Program-made: the position numbers and the translations under genes
Part shown: positions 44,331 through 55,449 of the stretch, piece by piece
Layout: the number at the start of each line of letters is the position of its first letter
Numbering within the stretch: position 1 is the stretch's first letter
Notes under the pieces: generated by a model
Databases searched by the model: none
Seen by the model: the letters and a program-made list of their open reading frames with translations, nothing else
Told to the model about the DNA's origin: nothing
Assembly (NCBI GenBank): GCA_948099385.1
Contig: CANUEZ040000029.1
Coordinates: 2,821,501-2,885,500 of the forward strand
Direction of reading: 5' to 3'
DNA from: Fasciola hepatica
Lineage: Eukaryota; Platyhelminthes; Trematoda; Plagiorchiida; Fasciolidae
Length of the DNA stretch: 64,000 nucleotides

Positions 44331-44439
44331 GGAATTTTCACGTTTTAAAGCAGACCATTCTGACTTGTTCTGGCGGTATTAGTTTGAACTTTAAGAGAGG
44401 CATTTTTTGTTGTAAGTCCCGACACTAGACCAGACGGCA

Positions 44440-45780
44440 TGCACATCAGTAGTGCTTGTTGACCGCGAGTTGGTCCGGTCTGGAACGTTTGGGAGTAATC
44501 ACCCCGTCAACTACTCATCATGGCCGATACCATTCGTAGTAGTCAGGAGGACGAATGACACCATCAATATCTGCACGGATTTTCCAGCGGGACTGAGCCG
44601 ATGTACCAGATGATATGTTTGCCAAGTAGAAGGGCGGTAAAATATTTCCCCAAGTTGGTTCTTCCGATGCCTGCCTATAATTTTGACCCGCGGTGTTCAA
44701 ACGGTCAACACTGGGAACTTTATACCCTTCCGCTCCGAGTTGGAATCTCCGCGCCGCAGTAGGACACTTCCCAATTGGCAGCCCTGAATTGGCCGCGATC
44801 ACTTTCCTGAAATATTGTACTTTTGTTGTATTATGAAGAAGGAAGTAAATAAAGGAATAAGTTGAAGTTAAGGCCGAATGCAAAGAGTTGCCTGCTGTAA
44901 ACACTCACAAAGGTTTGTATCCCTACAACCGCTTGCCTTTTGGTACTAAAGCTGTCCCGGCAACTTTGAACAGATAATGGACAAGATGTTAGCCGGTCTC
45001 GAATTTACAATGACGTATCTACATAACATAATTATCGGTAGCAAAACAATAGGTGAACATGTTTAACATCTAAATGTGACTCAGCAGTGGATTTCTGAGT
45101 ATGGGTTCCGAGTTCAGCCCCAGAAATGTTTACTTGGACTATGCAGTATCGCCTACTTGGGTCGATCATGGGCAGTACTGATGGAAGACTGGGTCCAATG
45201 AAAATCGAAGCTATAAAGCTAATGTCCGCTCCCGCCAATAATCAAACATTGCAGTCCTTCCTTGTACTTGTAAATTACTGTCCCAATTTCGTACCGTAGG
45301 TGTACCAGCTATGGGCTCTCTTGAACCAACTGCTGATGCAAAACACCGACTTGCACTGGTTACCGGCATGCTAGAACGCGTTTCTCTCCATCAAAAGAAT
45401 TCTCACGTCCAACTTACTCCTCACTTACTATGACCCCTAGTTGTCCATGATTGCAGCCGCCGACGCTTACTAGTATGGAAATGGAGCGATTTTTTGCAAG
45501 AAATTTCCAATGGCAGTCGCAAGGCGCTATATTGTGTGTCTATAACACTCACAACAGCAGAAAATAATTACAGTCAGATGGAAAAAGAAGGACTAGCGCT
45601 GATTTTCCCATTCAAAAGACTTTAAAAGATGTTGCAGAGAAGAAAATATACCCTGCTTGCTGATCACAGACCGTCGTTATCCCCGTTTGATAAGAGGTCA
45701 GGAGTGCGAATTCACGTTGTAAATCGGTTGCAGCGTTAGACTACAACGCTGTTAGTTTTGAGTGGTCATATCATTGATCG
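44440..45780 (+). pseudogene. RT and RNase H of Gypsy element X, interrupted by a SINE
   Basis: Before the SINE: LVDRELV, VNYSSWPIPFVVVRRTND, TINICTDFPAGLS, KGGKIFPQVGSSDACL. After it: ECKELPAVNTHKGLYPYNRL, PFGTKAV, MDKMLAGLEFTMTYLHNIII (catalytic YLDD changed to YLHN), EYGFRVQPQKCLLGLCSIAY, then RNase H pieces (SRKALYCVSITLTTAENNYS, YTLLADHRPSLSPF). Frames change repeatedly, so the copy is inactive. Confidence 0.8.
44687..44856 (+). repeat. SINE S2 copy 2, inserted in Gypsy RT
   Basis: tRNA-like head (GCGGTGTTCAAACGGTCAACAC, GAGTTGGAATCTCCGCGCC), shared body CAGCCCTGAATTGGCCGCGATCAC and tail CCTGAAATATTGTACTTTTGTTGTATTATG. Imperfect target duplication ATAATTTTGA (44677-44686) and ATAAGTTGA (44857-44865). 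Removing it rejoins two neighbouring RT blocks. Confidence 0.8.
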
Positions 45781-45859
45781 AACCTCCGACCGCGTTCTGT
45801 CCAGGCCGATATACTTATTGATTTGCCAGTCGATACTGACTACTATAGTGCACGCACGC

Positions 45860-46440
45860 ACGCACATCGCCTTTAATTCGGCCACAGCACGAACGAATTA
45901 TTCCAACAAACCAAACTTCGAAACTGAGCCATACCTGCTTCTTGATTCGTTACCCGTTGAGCCGCCCTGCCTGACTGCACGCGACTGTATTTAGTACTTA
46001 CGTTTCCGATAGCTAACTGACTTGTCCACTTGTTTACTAGCTTGTTTTCTTGCGTACAGTTAAACGAATTTCCTACGTTTTGTCTGCTGCCAGTAACAGC
46101 GTACACAACAGTTTTGTTATGGTTTTCATGAAGTGTGGTGATTCAGCAGCTGTCACACGTGACACGCCCAGGTACAGCTTCGTAGCCACGTACGCGGATG
46201 AGCCTCAACCAATCAGGATCGTTCCAGAAAAGTCCGACAAAAGCTCCCTGCGATTGGTCATCTTCGAGTCTACCAATTACATTCTCTAATTTAACATTTA
46301 TACAAACCAGTTCAGCAATACAACTAACGTGCTACTTCGCAGCCTTGGTTTTCTTGCTACTTACGTTCGCGTAGTTCTGGGTGGGGGTACTTTCAATACG
46401 TCCTATCAGTTCAATTCATCACGGTTAGTGCAAAAAGCTT
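45860..46440 (+). repeat. Solo LTR (type E) between RNase H and integrase of element X
   Basis: 46185-46430 matches the LTR at 4990-5245 (CCAATCAGGAT, GCGATTGGTCATC, TCTCTAATTTAACATTTATACA, CAGCCTTGGTTTTCTTG). Gypsy sequence ends near 45790 and resumes near 46500, so an insertion lies between. The left edge is not resolved; no internal element sequence is seen. Confidence 0.6.
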
Positions 46441-46509
46441 CATAAAAACGACAAGTTTTTGCGATACGCTATCTAGAATAATAACTGATCGGGACTGCCG
46501 TCTTTCTGA

Positions 46510-47640
46510 CGAGAATAGCATAACTGCATCGATCGCTGTTTATTCTGATGTCCATTGCGTTTCCAAAGATTCGCTGAGCGGTCCAGAAGTCACCCAAGGC
46601 TGAAATGATCTGGATCGAAACATCGAAGGGCAGATTATTGCAGGGTATTTCGCTTTATTGTAGAACTGGTTGACCCCGCAACTTAAACAACAGGACTCAT
46701 CAAGAATCCTTCAAAAGGAGGGTTAGCTTCATCTATTGTGAGAGGATTTCTAATGCTTGATGAGCGAGTCGTTGTGCCACAGACGTTGTAATCAGCTGTT
46801 GAAATAATTTAACCATGGTCACCCTTGTATGACGGCAGCTTACTCTGAGCTATGCACATTGGCCACTTACGGATTTAAAAATTGAACACGTGAAAACTTG
46901 TCACACTTGTTCAGTAACAGATAAACTACCATCTGAGAATGTATCCCAATCATGGCAATCCCCAGCGGGCCTCTGGTCCCGCATTCACATCGATTTCGCC
47001 GGGCCCTTTGAAGGCGTGTGTCTCCTATTCATTGTTGACCAATACTCTGTAGCCCGAAGACATTCCCATGCATGTTGTAACCACAATCTCTGAGTGGAGT
47101 ATTCACTCAGTTCGGTACGCCGGAAGTTCTTATTTCAGATCATGATTCGCAGTTTATATCTTCACAGTATGCAGTGTTTTGTGCTTCAAAAATTGTTCAC
47201 CACGTTCGCTCCCCAGTGTATCATCCAAAATCGAATGTTCAAATAGAACAGTTTGTTGACACGTTTAAACGTTCACTGGTCAAGTCACAAGGGGAGGGTA
47301 AACTAAAAACAGTCAATTGATGCTTTTCTCCTTACATACCGCTTGACCCCTATTCTGTCTATCTCAAAGGAGAAGTCTCCAACTCAACTGTTTCTGGGTC
47401 GACGAATGAGAAAACCCCTCGATCGCGGTCACGGTCGCCCGAGATACTGACCAACCGCAAGCCCATATGCACGGTGATGTCACAATATTTAAGACGGAAG
47501 ATGAAGTCCATGTAAGAAATGTTCGTAACGGTTTGGAGAGTTGGATTCCCGGACAGACCATAAACCAGACGGTACAAGGACGTAAAAGGTCAGCATGGAA
47601 GGTTCCATCTTGATCAGACATGCTAACCACTTCAAACCTG
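46510..47640 (+). pseudogene. Integrase of Gypsy element X
   Basis: An HH-CC finger is recognisable (LDERVVVPQTL, AMHIGHL, KTCHTC at 46893). The catalytic core follows: RIHIDFAGPFEGVCLLFIVD (first D), QFGTPEVLISDHDSQFISSQ (second D), VRSPVYHPKSNVQIEQFVDT (E). All three acidic positions are visible but the frame is broken by stops and shifts. The downstream part (RDRGHGRPRDT-like) is degraded. Confidence 0.82.
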
Positions 47641-47789
47641 CGGGTATGCCGTAGAAATCATCGGAAAGCTCTCCTTATTTCACCACTCCCATTGAGACGC
47701 CTGAACAACTAGACCGAAGACACTCAAGACGCCGGTTATATGTGAACCCCAGGAATGAGACTACCGTAGCTCACATTATCGAACATCTT

Positions 47790-48058
47790 CGAAGGAGGAA
47801 AGTGTAGTGAGAATGTAAATCAGTCCACTACATATCGTAACGGATGTCCGTCCACGCTAATCGGGTCGCACGTGACTGACCTGCCGTTCCGTCACCTTCG
47901 CATGCATCATCCAATCCAGTGTGTCGATCGGTCTGTACTCGCATCTCCTTTGCCTTGTAGAACCGTACCGCAAGGAAATTTCAGTAAACCGTTCTGGTTC
48001 GGTGATTAGCACTTTCTTTCTGAATAGGATAACCAGTCCGGGGTTCTTCCTTATAACA
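47790..48058 (+). repeat. Polypurine tract and 3' LTR of Gypsy element X
   Basis: The purine run CGAAGGAGGAAAG (47790-47802) is followed directly by the LTR start TGTAGTGAG at 47803. The LTR ends ATAACA at 48058. It matches 28217-28458 throughout at about 80%, indicating an old insertion. Confidence 0.82.
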
Positions 48059-48197
48059 TGATCCGGTGTTCGCTGAACCAAGCAACAACAAATACTTCTT
48101 ATGTAGGTTGTAGGTAAACTGACAGAGTGCATGATAAACTTTTATGGTAAGCGGATCTGGTAAAATGAACGCGGAAGTTGAGCCCTCACGTGGGTTG

Positions 48198-48456
48198 AGT
48201 CATGACTCAACTGTTAGGAGACACAATAACCGATCACTGAGTAGGTCTTTTTATGAATGAACATAAACGCAACATACAGGCACATCTAACAAAATAGATC
48301 GATAAAAGGAAATCGATACGAAAATGAGCGATTGCGGCTTGTCGAATAACCGGACAGCACAAACACTGTTGTCGTGTGGGCGTACACGGACGCGGGCTTG
48401 TGTGTGAGTGTGTAGGTGTGTATACATGCACATAGCGTCAGCTGACGGTTCGTTCA
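48198..48456 (-). repeat. 3' LTR of the deleted Gypsy element
   Basis: On the minus strand it starts TGAACGAACCGTC immediately after the purine tract TTTGCGGGGGGAGG (48457-48470). The outer end has an A where TG...CA termini would need T (48198). Confidence 0.9.
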
Positions 48457-48802
48457 CCTCCCCCCGCAAACAGAGGTCGACTCGTATGACTTTTTATAGG
48501 GATCAATGGAAAGTCTTTCAATGGGGGACCGGGACCGGGACCGCGTTGAATGTCGTCGCTCGTTAAAACAGTCAGAACTTGGTGGCCCGGGTGACGCCGT
48601 TTTCGTCTCTGTCACTGGTAATGCAAAGGTATCCAAAACACACATGTAGTAGAAGTTCTACCTCGTTCTTCTCATCTACCGCTGCCGCGCTGTAACGTTT
48701 CCTTATGTGGTTGATATGTCGTTTGGCTGTTCAATTGTCTAACCGAACACCATACATCACATTACCGAATCGGCTAACAATCACTCCTGGTATCCATCGT
48801 CT

Positions 48803-49423
48803 TTAAGGGTGACGAAAATCGAGAACATAAACACGATCCCCTTTGCTGAAGTTGCGTGGCCTAGCACCGTGATACCTCTTGAAGCGCCTTTCCACTTGGT
48901 CGTTTCGAAAGGTTGGTGTGACCGTAGGGTACATGGCATCTAGCTGAATTCGCATGCGTCTTCTAAGTAGGGCTTCTGCTGGTGAGGCATTGTTTGGGAC
49001 TGATGCGTTAGGAGTTGAGCGGCACGTCATCAGAAAGTTGTCAAGTATCTCTTGTATGCTTCCTTCCCCTTTTAAATTTTTAAAATCCCGTTTCAGTGTG
49101 TCCACAAAGCGTTCCGATTGACCGTTTGATTGAGGGTGATAAAATGGACTCCGTACGTGCTCAGTTTCCATGGGTTGGCAGATGTTAATGAACTCAACGG
49201 AGGTAAACTGGGCCCCGTTATCCGTAACTAGGGTTTCGGGGATCCCAAATTGACCGAAAAGGCGTCTCAAGCTGACAATGGTGCTTGAAGATGAAATTGT
49301 TTTCATAGGAAATATTTCTGGCCACTTTGAGTAAGCATCAACTATTACTATGAAATACTGTTGGTTCATTGGACCGGCAAAGTCGACGTGAACCCGCTTC
49401 CAGGGGCTCTGGGTAACGATCAA
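48803..49423 (-). pseudogene. Integrase core and tail of the deleted Gypsy element
   Basis: A 206-codon open frame with WKRVHVDFAGPMNQQYFIVI (first D), VTDNGAQFTS (second D), HPQSNGQSERFVDTLKRDFK (E) and a C-terminal RRFKRYHGARPRNFSKGDRV, the post-core GPF/Y-like part. All catalytic residues are present. It is separated by a frameshift from the upstream HH-CC finger. Integrase inserts the element cDNA in the nucleus. Confidence 0.88.
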
Positions 49424-49905
49424 GAGTGTAGCGAAACCATGATGGACGCCTTAGCAGCAATTGAACAATCTTCACAAGATTTACCGTATTCTTCAATCTG
49501 CTTGCCAACGTTCGGCCAGTAAGCATAACTTCGAGTTAGTGCTTTCATATATGTGATACCCGGATGACCACTATGCAATTGCCTTAGAACTCTGGTTTGT
49601 AGTGCCTTAGGAATCACTTCGCGCTCAGACAACATCAGACATCCGTATACTATCGTTAGTGCATCGTTCCGACAGTAAAATTGCATGATTCAATAATGGT
49701 CGGTGTTATTTTGGGGCCAGCCAGTTTGCAGAAAATGAATTACTCGCTGAAGATCAAAGTCTGATTCAGTTTCGCTTTGCATCATAGTGAACGTGACAGG
49801 CAGACTACGGATTGACTCACAAAACACCTGTTTGACTTCAGAATCAACTTCAGTTGAGGATATTACCAAGTCTCCACCAGTGTGACTATCTGCGCCGGAG
49901 TGCAC
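49420..49905 (-). pseudogene. Post-RNase H linker and integrase HH-CC finger
   Basis: 49690-49905 reads DLVISSTEVDSEVKQVFCES, the linker that normally follows RNase H. 49420-49686 reads YGCLMLSEREVIPKALQTRV, LRQLHSGHPGITYMKALTRS, YAYWPNVGKQIEEYGKSCED and C, giving H-x3-H...C-x2-C. A stop between the two frames and the frame change at 49420 break the polyprotein. Confidence 0.8.
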
Positions 49906-50378
49906 TTTACTCCGAATGACAGTCTATTATATTGATACAAACCGCGGTAGGTATTGATAGTCAGCAACTCTTTGCATACACTATCCACTTCAACCTGAAG
50001 GTAGACATCAGATAAGTCAATTTCTGAGAATATTTTACCTCCGTTAAGTTCAGGAAACAAATCTTCCGGGGTCGGTAGTGGATACTGATGTGTTTCTAGG
50101 CTATCATTAAGTCCAGTGGAGAAATCGGCACGTTTGTGAACCGAGCCACCTGCCTTCTTAACCACCACAGTTGGTGCAGCCCAAACGGAATAATTAACTC
50201 GCGTAAGTACTCCCGCTGTCTGCCGTCTTTCGAGTTCCTGATCGGTTGATTTCAAAGCGGCGTGTGGAACCGGCCGTTTTGGGCGAAAGACTGATTTAGA
50301 CCCCGGTTTTAGATAAAGGATCGCTTTAGCCTTAGAGCATAACCCCAAGCCTGGTTGGAATATTTCGGTGTGTTTCAC
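49863..50378 (-). pseudogene. N-terminal half of the RT domain
   Basis: PGLGLCSKAKAILYLKPGSK, VPHAALKSTDQELERRQTAG, NYSVWAAPTVVVKKAGGSVH, KRADFSTGLNDSLETHQYPL, LNGGKIFSEIDLSDVYLQVE, YRGLYQYNRLSFGVKCTPAQ. The sequence then stops matching; the Y-x-DD box, RT thumb and RNase H are missing, so a deletion of about 1 kb has joined RT to the post-RNase H linker near 49880. Confidence 0.85.
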
Positions 50379-50499
50379 CTAAACTTCCTCAACTGTTGGA
50401 GTGTTGGCAACTTTTGCAACGTCGTATACGTCTGGTGAGTGTGAGCGTGACAGTGAAGTCGTTATTTGAGTCACAAATGGAACTGAAAGGTATATCCCA

Positions 50500-51033
50500 T
50501 AACTGAAGCTTATTTATGAAGTCAATACCGAGGAGATTTAAGTTACTCGAGGTTGATAAATAACATAGAGCATTACCATAGTGGTCACGAAAATGAAACT
50601 CACATTCTAGCTATTCCAGGAATGGTATTTGTTGACCCATGGCATTTCGAGCAACCCGGTTTGTGGCATTGTATGGAAGCTCACCAAGAGCAATCCAAGT
50701 TGAGCGTGAAATGATTGTTATGTCCGATGCTGTGTCCAGCTGGAGAGTAACTGGATGGCTATTCGCAGTTGATGTCATGCATTTCTGCATTTGGTTTATT
50801 GAAGGGCTCGTGGCTGCGAATACGGCGTTCGACTGGTGCCTGATGCGACGAAATACACCGAAGTTATTCACAGGTCTTCTGTTTTGTGAGCGTCCACAAA
50901 ATCCTTCTTTGTGCTCTGTATGTCCACACTTCTGACAAAAATGTGTCCTGTATCGACAAAATCGAACAAAATGCCATTCCCCACAGTTCCAGCAGGCAGA
51001 GGGCGGTCGATGGAATAGTGTCGTTGCACGCAT
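50500..51033 (-). pseudogene. Gag zinc fingers and protease of the deleted Gypsy element
   Basis: SACWNCGEWHFVRFCRYRTH and FCQKCGHTEHKEGFC give two zinc-knuckle-like motifs (the second C-x2-C-x4-H-x4-C). VTLQLDTASDITIISRSTW is the protease loop with DTA in place of DTG, and NLLGIDFINKLQLW (past a stop near 50611) is the end of the domain. Confidence 0.8.
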
Positions 51034-51081
51034 TTCGCGAGGCTGAGGTTGTTTCCAGTTATTTTCTCTACAATAGTATTT

Positions 51082-51819
51082 TCAGTAGATGGTGATACAT
51101 GTTGGATCACTGTGGAATCTTGTTTTAAGTTCATAAGTCTGATATATTCGGTGGTTAGATCTTGCACGGACCGTTTTTTCTGACGAGTCCAGCTTTGCCA
51201 GCAGCGTCGTGCGACGTTCGGCATCATCTGCAGTTGTCAACCCAGCGACGAAAATCAGTGGTCTGAATTGATCGTCTGTGATTTCTTTAAGTTTAAAACA
51301 TTCACATTCTTTGTTGACCCGACCAGCGTAAAGGACTATTTCTTCAGCTAAGTTTCTGGCTATTTTGAGACGGTTGTTTCGTATATTGAACAATGAAGAT
51401 CTTTCGCCAAAGATTGAGCTCAGCTTGGAAACTGTTTCCTTTAGCGGAAGATCTCGGGGATGGTGTGACAGGATGTAATTGCGATACTGAGTGTGTTCTG
51501 TAGGCCCCGGCTTCTGCATAAGTAAACGCATTTTCGATTGTTCGTCAAAAGATGCTCCGTCAACGAAAAGAACACCTTCGTATCGTCTGTACCATGAAGT
51601 GAAAGTAATTCTATTTCCTGCGTCGTAAATAAATTCCTGAATGCTGGCAGCGAGTGATTCTTTCGGTTTTGTTACAGACGACTGAACATTGCTCGTGACG
51701 TTACCAGAACCGAAGTGTGCTGTTATTATTTCTGCCATCTTCGTCTGTTGCAGTTGTTGTTCCAAAATTGTCTTCTGGTGTTGCTGCAACACTTTGGTGA
51801 GTTCAGATTGATCTGCCAT
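51082..51819 (-). pseudogene. gag: Gag of the deleted Gypsy element
   Basis: Starts at an ATG 17 bp inside the 5' LTR with a glutamine-rich helix (MADQSELTKVLQQHQKTILE). Then FIYDAGNRITFTSWYRRYEG, KMRLLMQKPGPTEHTQYRNY, KLSSIFGERSSLFNIRNNRL, RVNKECECFKLKEITDDQFR, PLIFVAGLTTADDAERRTTL. This matches K02A2.6-like Gag from family memory. A frameshift near 51165 moves the frame (continuing SVQDLTTEYIRLMNLKQDST) and a second near 51030 leads to the zinc fingers. Without these shifts it would be about 330 codons. Confidence 0.85.
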
Positions 51820-51836
51820 TTCCCGTCACCAATAAC
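51820..51836 (-). promoter_or_regulatory. Primer-binding region of the deleted Gypsy element
   Basis: The minus strand between LTR and gag ATG reads GTTATTGGTGACGGGAA. TGGTGAC is complementary to a tRNA 3' end GTCACCA, so a tRNA-Trp-like primer is possible, but the following bases (GGGAA) do not match the Trp-type site at 34582. Confidence 0.5.
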
Positions 51837-52095
51837 TGTCGTGACTCAACTGTTAGGAGACACAATAACCGATCACTGAGTAGGTCTTTTTATGAATGAA
51901 CATAAACGTAACATACAGGCACGTCTAACAAAATAGATCAATAAAAGGAGATCGATACGAAAATGAGTGATTGTGACTTGGCGAATAACCGGACAGTACA
52001 AACACTGTTGTCGCGTAAGCGTACGCGGACGCGGGCTTGTGTGTGGGTGTTTAGGTGTGTATGCATGCGCATAGAGTCAGTTGACGGCCCGTTCG
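51837..52095 (-). repeat. 5' LTR of the deleted Gypsy element
   Basis: 259 bp. The outer terminus reads CGAAC in place of TGAAC, probably a point mutation. Identical to the other LTR for its first 60 bp on the plus strand, then differing at scattered positions. Confidence 0.9.
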
Positions 52096-52099
52096 GTTG

Positions 52100-55000
52100 G
52101 TACGATCTTTAAATCTGCCATCAAGTATCTGCAGCTTTGTGTTGATCCCAAGCATTGGTTAACACTAGGCTGACGAGAAAAAAAACCTTGAAAGTGCGGC
52201 GAAGTGGCCGTATGGACACCTTTCTTCATAACTCCGGAAGGAAATATACTAGACAAACCATTCGGATCGCACTACTACCGGAAACGAGATACCTTGGCTC
52301 CAAAATTATATTTTACATAACTCAGAATAATAAATTAGCCTTCCGAAATGTCCAGACGACGTGCTTTGGATGACAAATTACAACTAAGCGGCGAAAGGAG
52401 ATAGATCGGTCAATAACCTATTCACTGGAATCTAAAAGTAGACTTTCAAATGAGTAGAATAGGTGGGATGGAAACAGAGTGATAGAATGACATCCTGATT
52501 AATTTCCGTAATTGAAAGTATTAGATACTTTACGACCAGGACCACATGTTAATTATTAACCGCTGGTAAAGGAGCCAGATAAATGAACTCCGATAGACCG
52601 CGAGCTACCATTTACGCCTAACATATTTGGAAATTTTATTATCGTTACACAATTGAATGCATCATTACAGTCCCGACTACGAATACTAACAGCTTGACAT
52701 ATCCTATAGAGTGAAAAACAAAATAGTGTATGACATATAACGACATTCAATGGGACACTCAAATGGTGATAATCAAGCTGACCGAACCAGTTTTCATATC
52801 TCAGATCTCTTTCGATGCAGCGGAAGTCTTTGAACACACAAGTCCACGGTGTTAGATTGCACAATATATATTTTTCAAACAGTGGACTTACACTCGTGCC
52901 ATGGATACCACTCTAGCATAACCCAGAGTATTTTCAAGCTGAGAATGAAATAAGAGCAAATTCGATTTGCATCCTTGCTGACAACTCGTCTGGACCACCG
53001 GCCTTATCACACTCCGTCTTTATTAGTATTCCATATACTTGGAAGGAATATATCACCTACGAACTCTTCGTTTAAGGTAAGTGTAAAGTCTACTATCATT
53101 ACTCGACATTAAACATCAATCAAGCCCGCTTATTCGCTTCTCTATCATCCAATTTTAGCTCACACTTTTGTAATTGACTTCATTATTTACTTTGTGGCAC
53201 CTTCTTCGTTTTGCCTACTAACAAATGTTTGAGTAGTAAGTTGAGAAATTCTATCTCCTCCTGATGCATCCACGTTTGTTGTCCACGATACACATGCAGT
53301 TACACGTATTTTTGACGCAGCTACAAGGCAGTGAAAGAGTAGTGAAAGAGTTATTCGTTTCGAGATTGCATCTTAAGTTCTACAAACCATCCGTCAACCT
53401 CGAAAAGACGTCTTCAGCCAGAGATCGACCACATCTCAACTACTTTTCTGCTGAGTAATGTGTATATACTTGGATTTTGCGTCCACAGGCATTCAGAATT
53501 TGACGTTAGGTTTATCTGACTTATTCGACAGGAATGAAGTCAGCTTACTGTTGTTACGTAGCGTATATATGTCGCTTTGACAGATAAAATCTGTCAATCT
53601 TCATCACTTTCGGAATCAGCTGTGACCCAGTTTACACTTCATACGAAAGAATCGGAATAGTTTTTACCATTTACATCCCAGGCATACTGCAGTCCAACAA
53701 AGCCTGCAGTTCGTTCATGGATAGCAACAGTCCTGAATTTTTCACGTATCACACTAAGTCGTCATCAAATAGATTGAGTCCAAGGTGCATATTTTTGGCG
53801 TCAGCCTTCCGAAGTCCTGGGAGAACTCTAAAGAGGATTTCCGAGGAGTTTCTGCCGTAGGCGAGATTGGTGCCTGCGCTGTCCAGTTGCATCCAGTTCT
53901 GGCCAGTTCAACATGTTGCATTCGCTTATTTGTGAAATACAGTTTCCCGAGTACTCCGGCTTGCATCCTTCTTTTTCCGCCCTCAAAAGCGTTAGTCGCA
54001 TAGGTTCCTATCGGGTCACAATCCAAGTGGACATTATGAACGGAATAGATGAAGCTGAATACCATCTCGGGTGCCATCAGCTAAAACAGTCCAGTTAGCG
54101 TGACATTCAGAATGATATAGGTACGCTTTCATGACTAGCAAGAACTCCCATCAAATTGCCGATGACAAGTCTAGCTGCCAAGCCAGAAACGTGATTGGGT
54201 CGCAAGTAAGATCGGTATAATCGAGTGACCTGGATTGGCTTGAGATATGGTTATCAGCCTGCCTGAGAACGGATAAGATAACACTAACCGCCATCGGTGT
54301 GCAGACGGATACCTCGTCTTTCTGTCCTCGAAAGCGATTTGGGTGTTCTTAGAGTGTGAACCGATTGAATGGTTCTATCGAAATTCAAAGGATATGTGCG
54401 AATATATCATCAGATGTCAACAAATTTCGAAGAATTGCTACGGAAAACAAAAAAGGTATTCACTTTTACTACTAGCCAGTGTCCCTTCAGATACCCTTGT
54501 CATTCTAGTGTTACTGTGATCGAATATATGATCGCCATTCAATGATAACTTTATCGTGAATCTCTCCTTCTCCTCCGTATAAAGCCATCCGGTCGAAGCC
54601 TTTCTTCCCCATGCGGATCCATGTAGTTGTTGGAGAATTTCTTTTGCTTAAAGCGTTCGTACTGTAGTGGCTCTTCGGAGACACAAAAATCCAAATCATT
54701 AAATCATTTCTTCGAGCCAGTGAGTTTTGATTACGCATTAATTTCAGATGCTCCCAGGAGATCTAGATTAAACATCAGGTAATCAGTTATCAGTAGCACT
54801 TGCGACCTCGCCGCAACCAGGATCACTAGGTTACCTGATTTCAGAAGCGGCTCAGAATCAGGAGCAAATCACTCATCAGCACAATTAAGTCACAGGCAGT
54901 TTCTTCACGGAATGCCGAACTTGCTTGGCTGACTTTTATTAGTCACACTGTAACAAACGTCACGGATCAGTTAGGACTGATCGGTCACTCCACACACATT

Positions 55001-55449
55001 TACAACATTAATTACATTCACCCTAAGTAAGGGACTAACTGTTTGAGTGACATTTGTTTAAGTGAACCTAAGGTTTTCCTGCTATGACTCATGGCCACAT
55101 CTCGTCTCGCTCGCTCTGCAATCGTGGTGCATCACCGACCCACTGGTTTGACTCTAGCTAGCTAGGCTTCCCAGATCTGTCAGTTCCGTTGGACCGACAT
55201 ACACCTCCTCCAACTCTACCGGTCTTCTCTCTTGTCGGGGGCTAATCCATGAAGTAGTGCAATGAACGACCCTTTATTGAGATCCATTTATGCATTTAGT
55301 CACTAATAATGTCTGAAATGTGCAAGATTTTAGGTGTTGTGATTAGTAGACCAAATTAGAAGAGCAGAGTTTAGCTGAGCTGAGTGCTGTAAACTTAGAG
55401 AGGGTGTTAATAAGAGCACTTTGTTCCTGTGAACATTTCGACAAACCCG
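52100..55449. other. Long anonymous stretch, no confident gene
   Basis: The best frame is 53754-54077 (minus, 107 codons, preceded by TTTTAG as a possible splice acceptor), but no donor site, domain or second exon supports it. Other short ORFs (52155-52373, 52556-52864, 53264-53458, 54511-54738) are unassigned. No repeat shared with the rest of the window was noticed. Confidence 0.45.

Larger units (their letters stand above)
28217..48058 (+). mobile_element. Old Ty3/Gypsy element X, split by nested insertions
   Basis: Two related LTRs (28217-28458 and 47803-48058, about 80% identical by eye) bracket one Gypsy element. The 5' part holds a PBS-like TGGCGACGATGG and the gag start up to residues PPDDGITF. 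The element resumes at 43171 with F-D-L-W, the expected next residues, and continues through Gag finger, protease, RT, RNase H and integrase to a purine tract and the 3' LTR. The gag break is a Penelope-like insertion with an 11-bp TSD. A SINE and a solo LTR also sit inside it. No TSD for element X itself was found. Confidence 0.8.
48198..52095 (-). mobile_element. Internally deleted Ty3/Gypsy element (K02A2.6-like)
   Basis: Minus-strand element with two 259-bp LTRs (48198-48456 and 51837-52095), flanked by GTTG on both sides (48194-48197, 52096-52099). The LTRs differ at about 21 positions (8%). Order is gag, zinc finger, protease, start of RT, then directly the region after RNase H, HH-CC finger and integrase. 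The RT catalytic half and RNase H are deleted. Frameshifts occur in gag and before the integrase core. It belongs to the same broad family as element X but is a separate insertion. Confidence 0.9.

Noticed and set aside
28213..48062. Target-site duplication for Gypsy element X
   Set aside because: The four to five bases outside the two LTRs (GCATA and TGATC) do not match, perhaps because of age; not claimed.
53754..54077. 107-codon minus ORF after a TTTTAG acceptor-like site, as a host exon
   Set aside because: No donor site at its end, no recognisable domain and an overlapping plus ORF; kept only as a remark.
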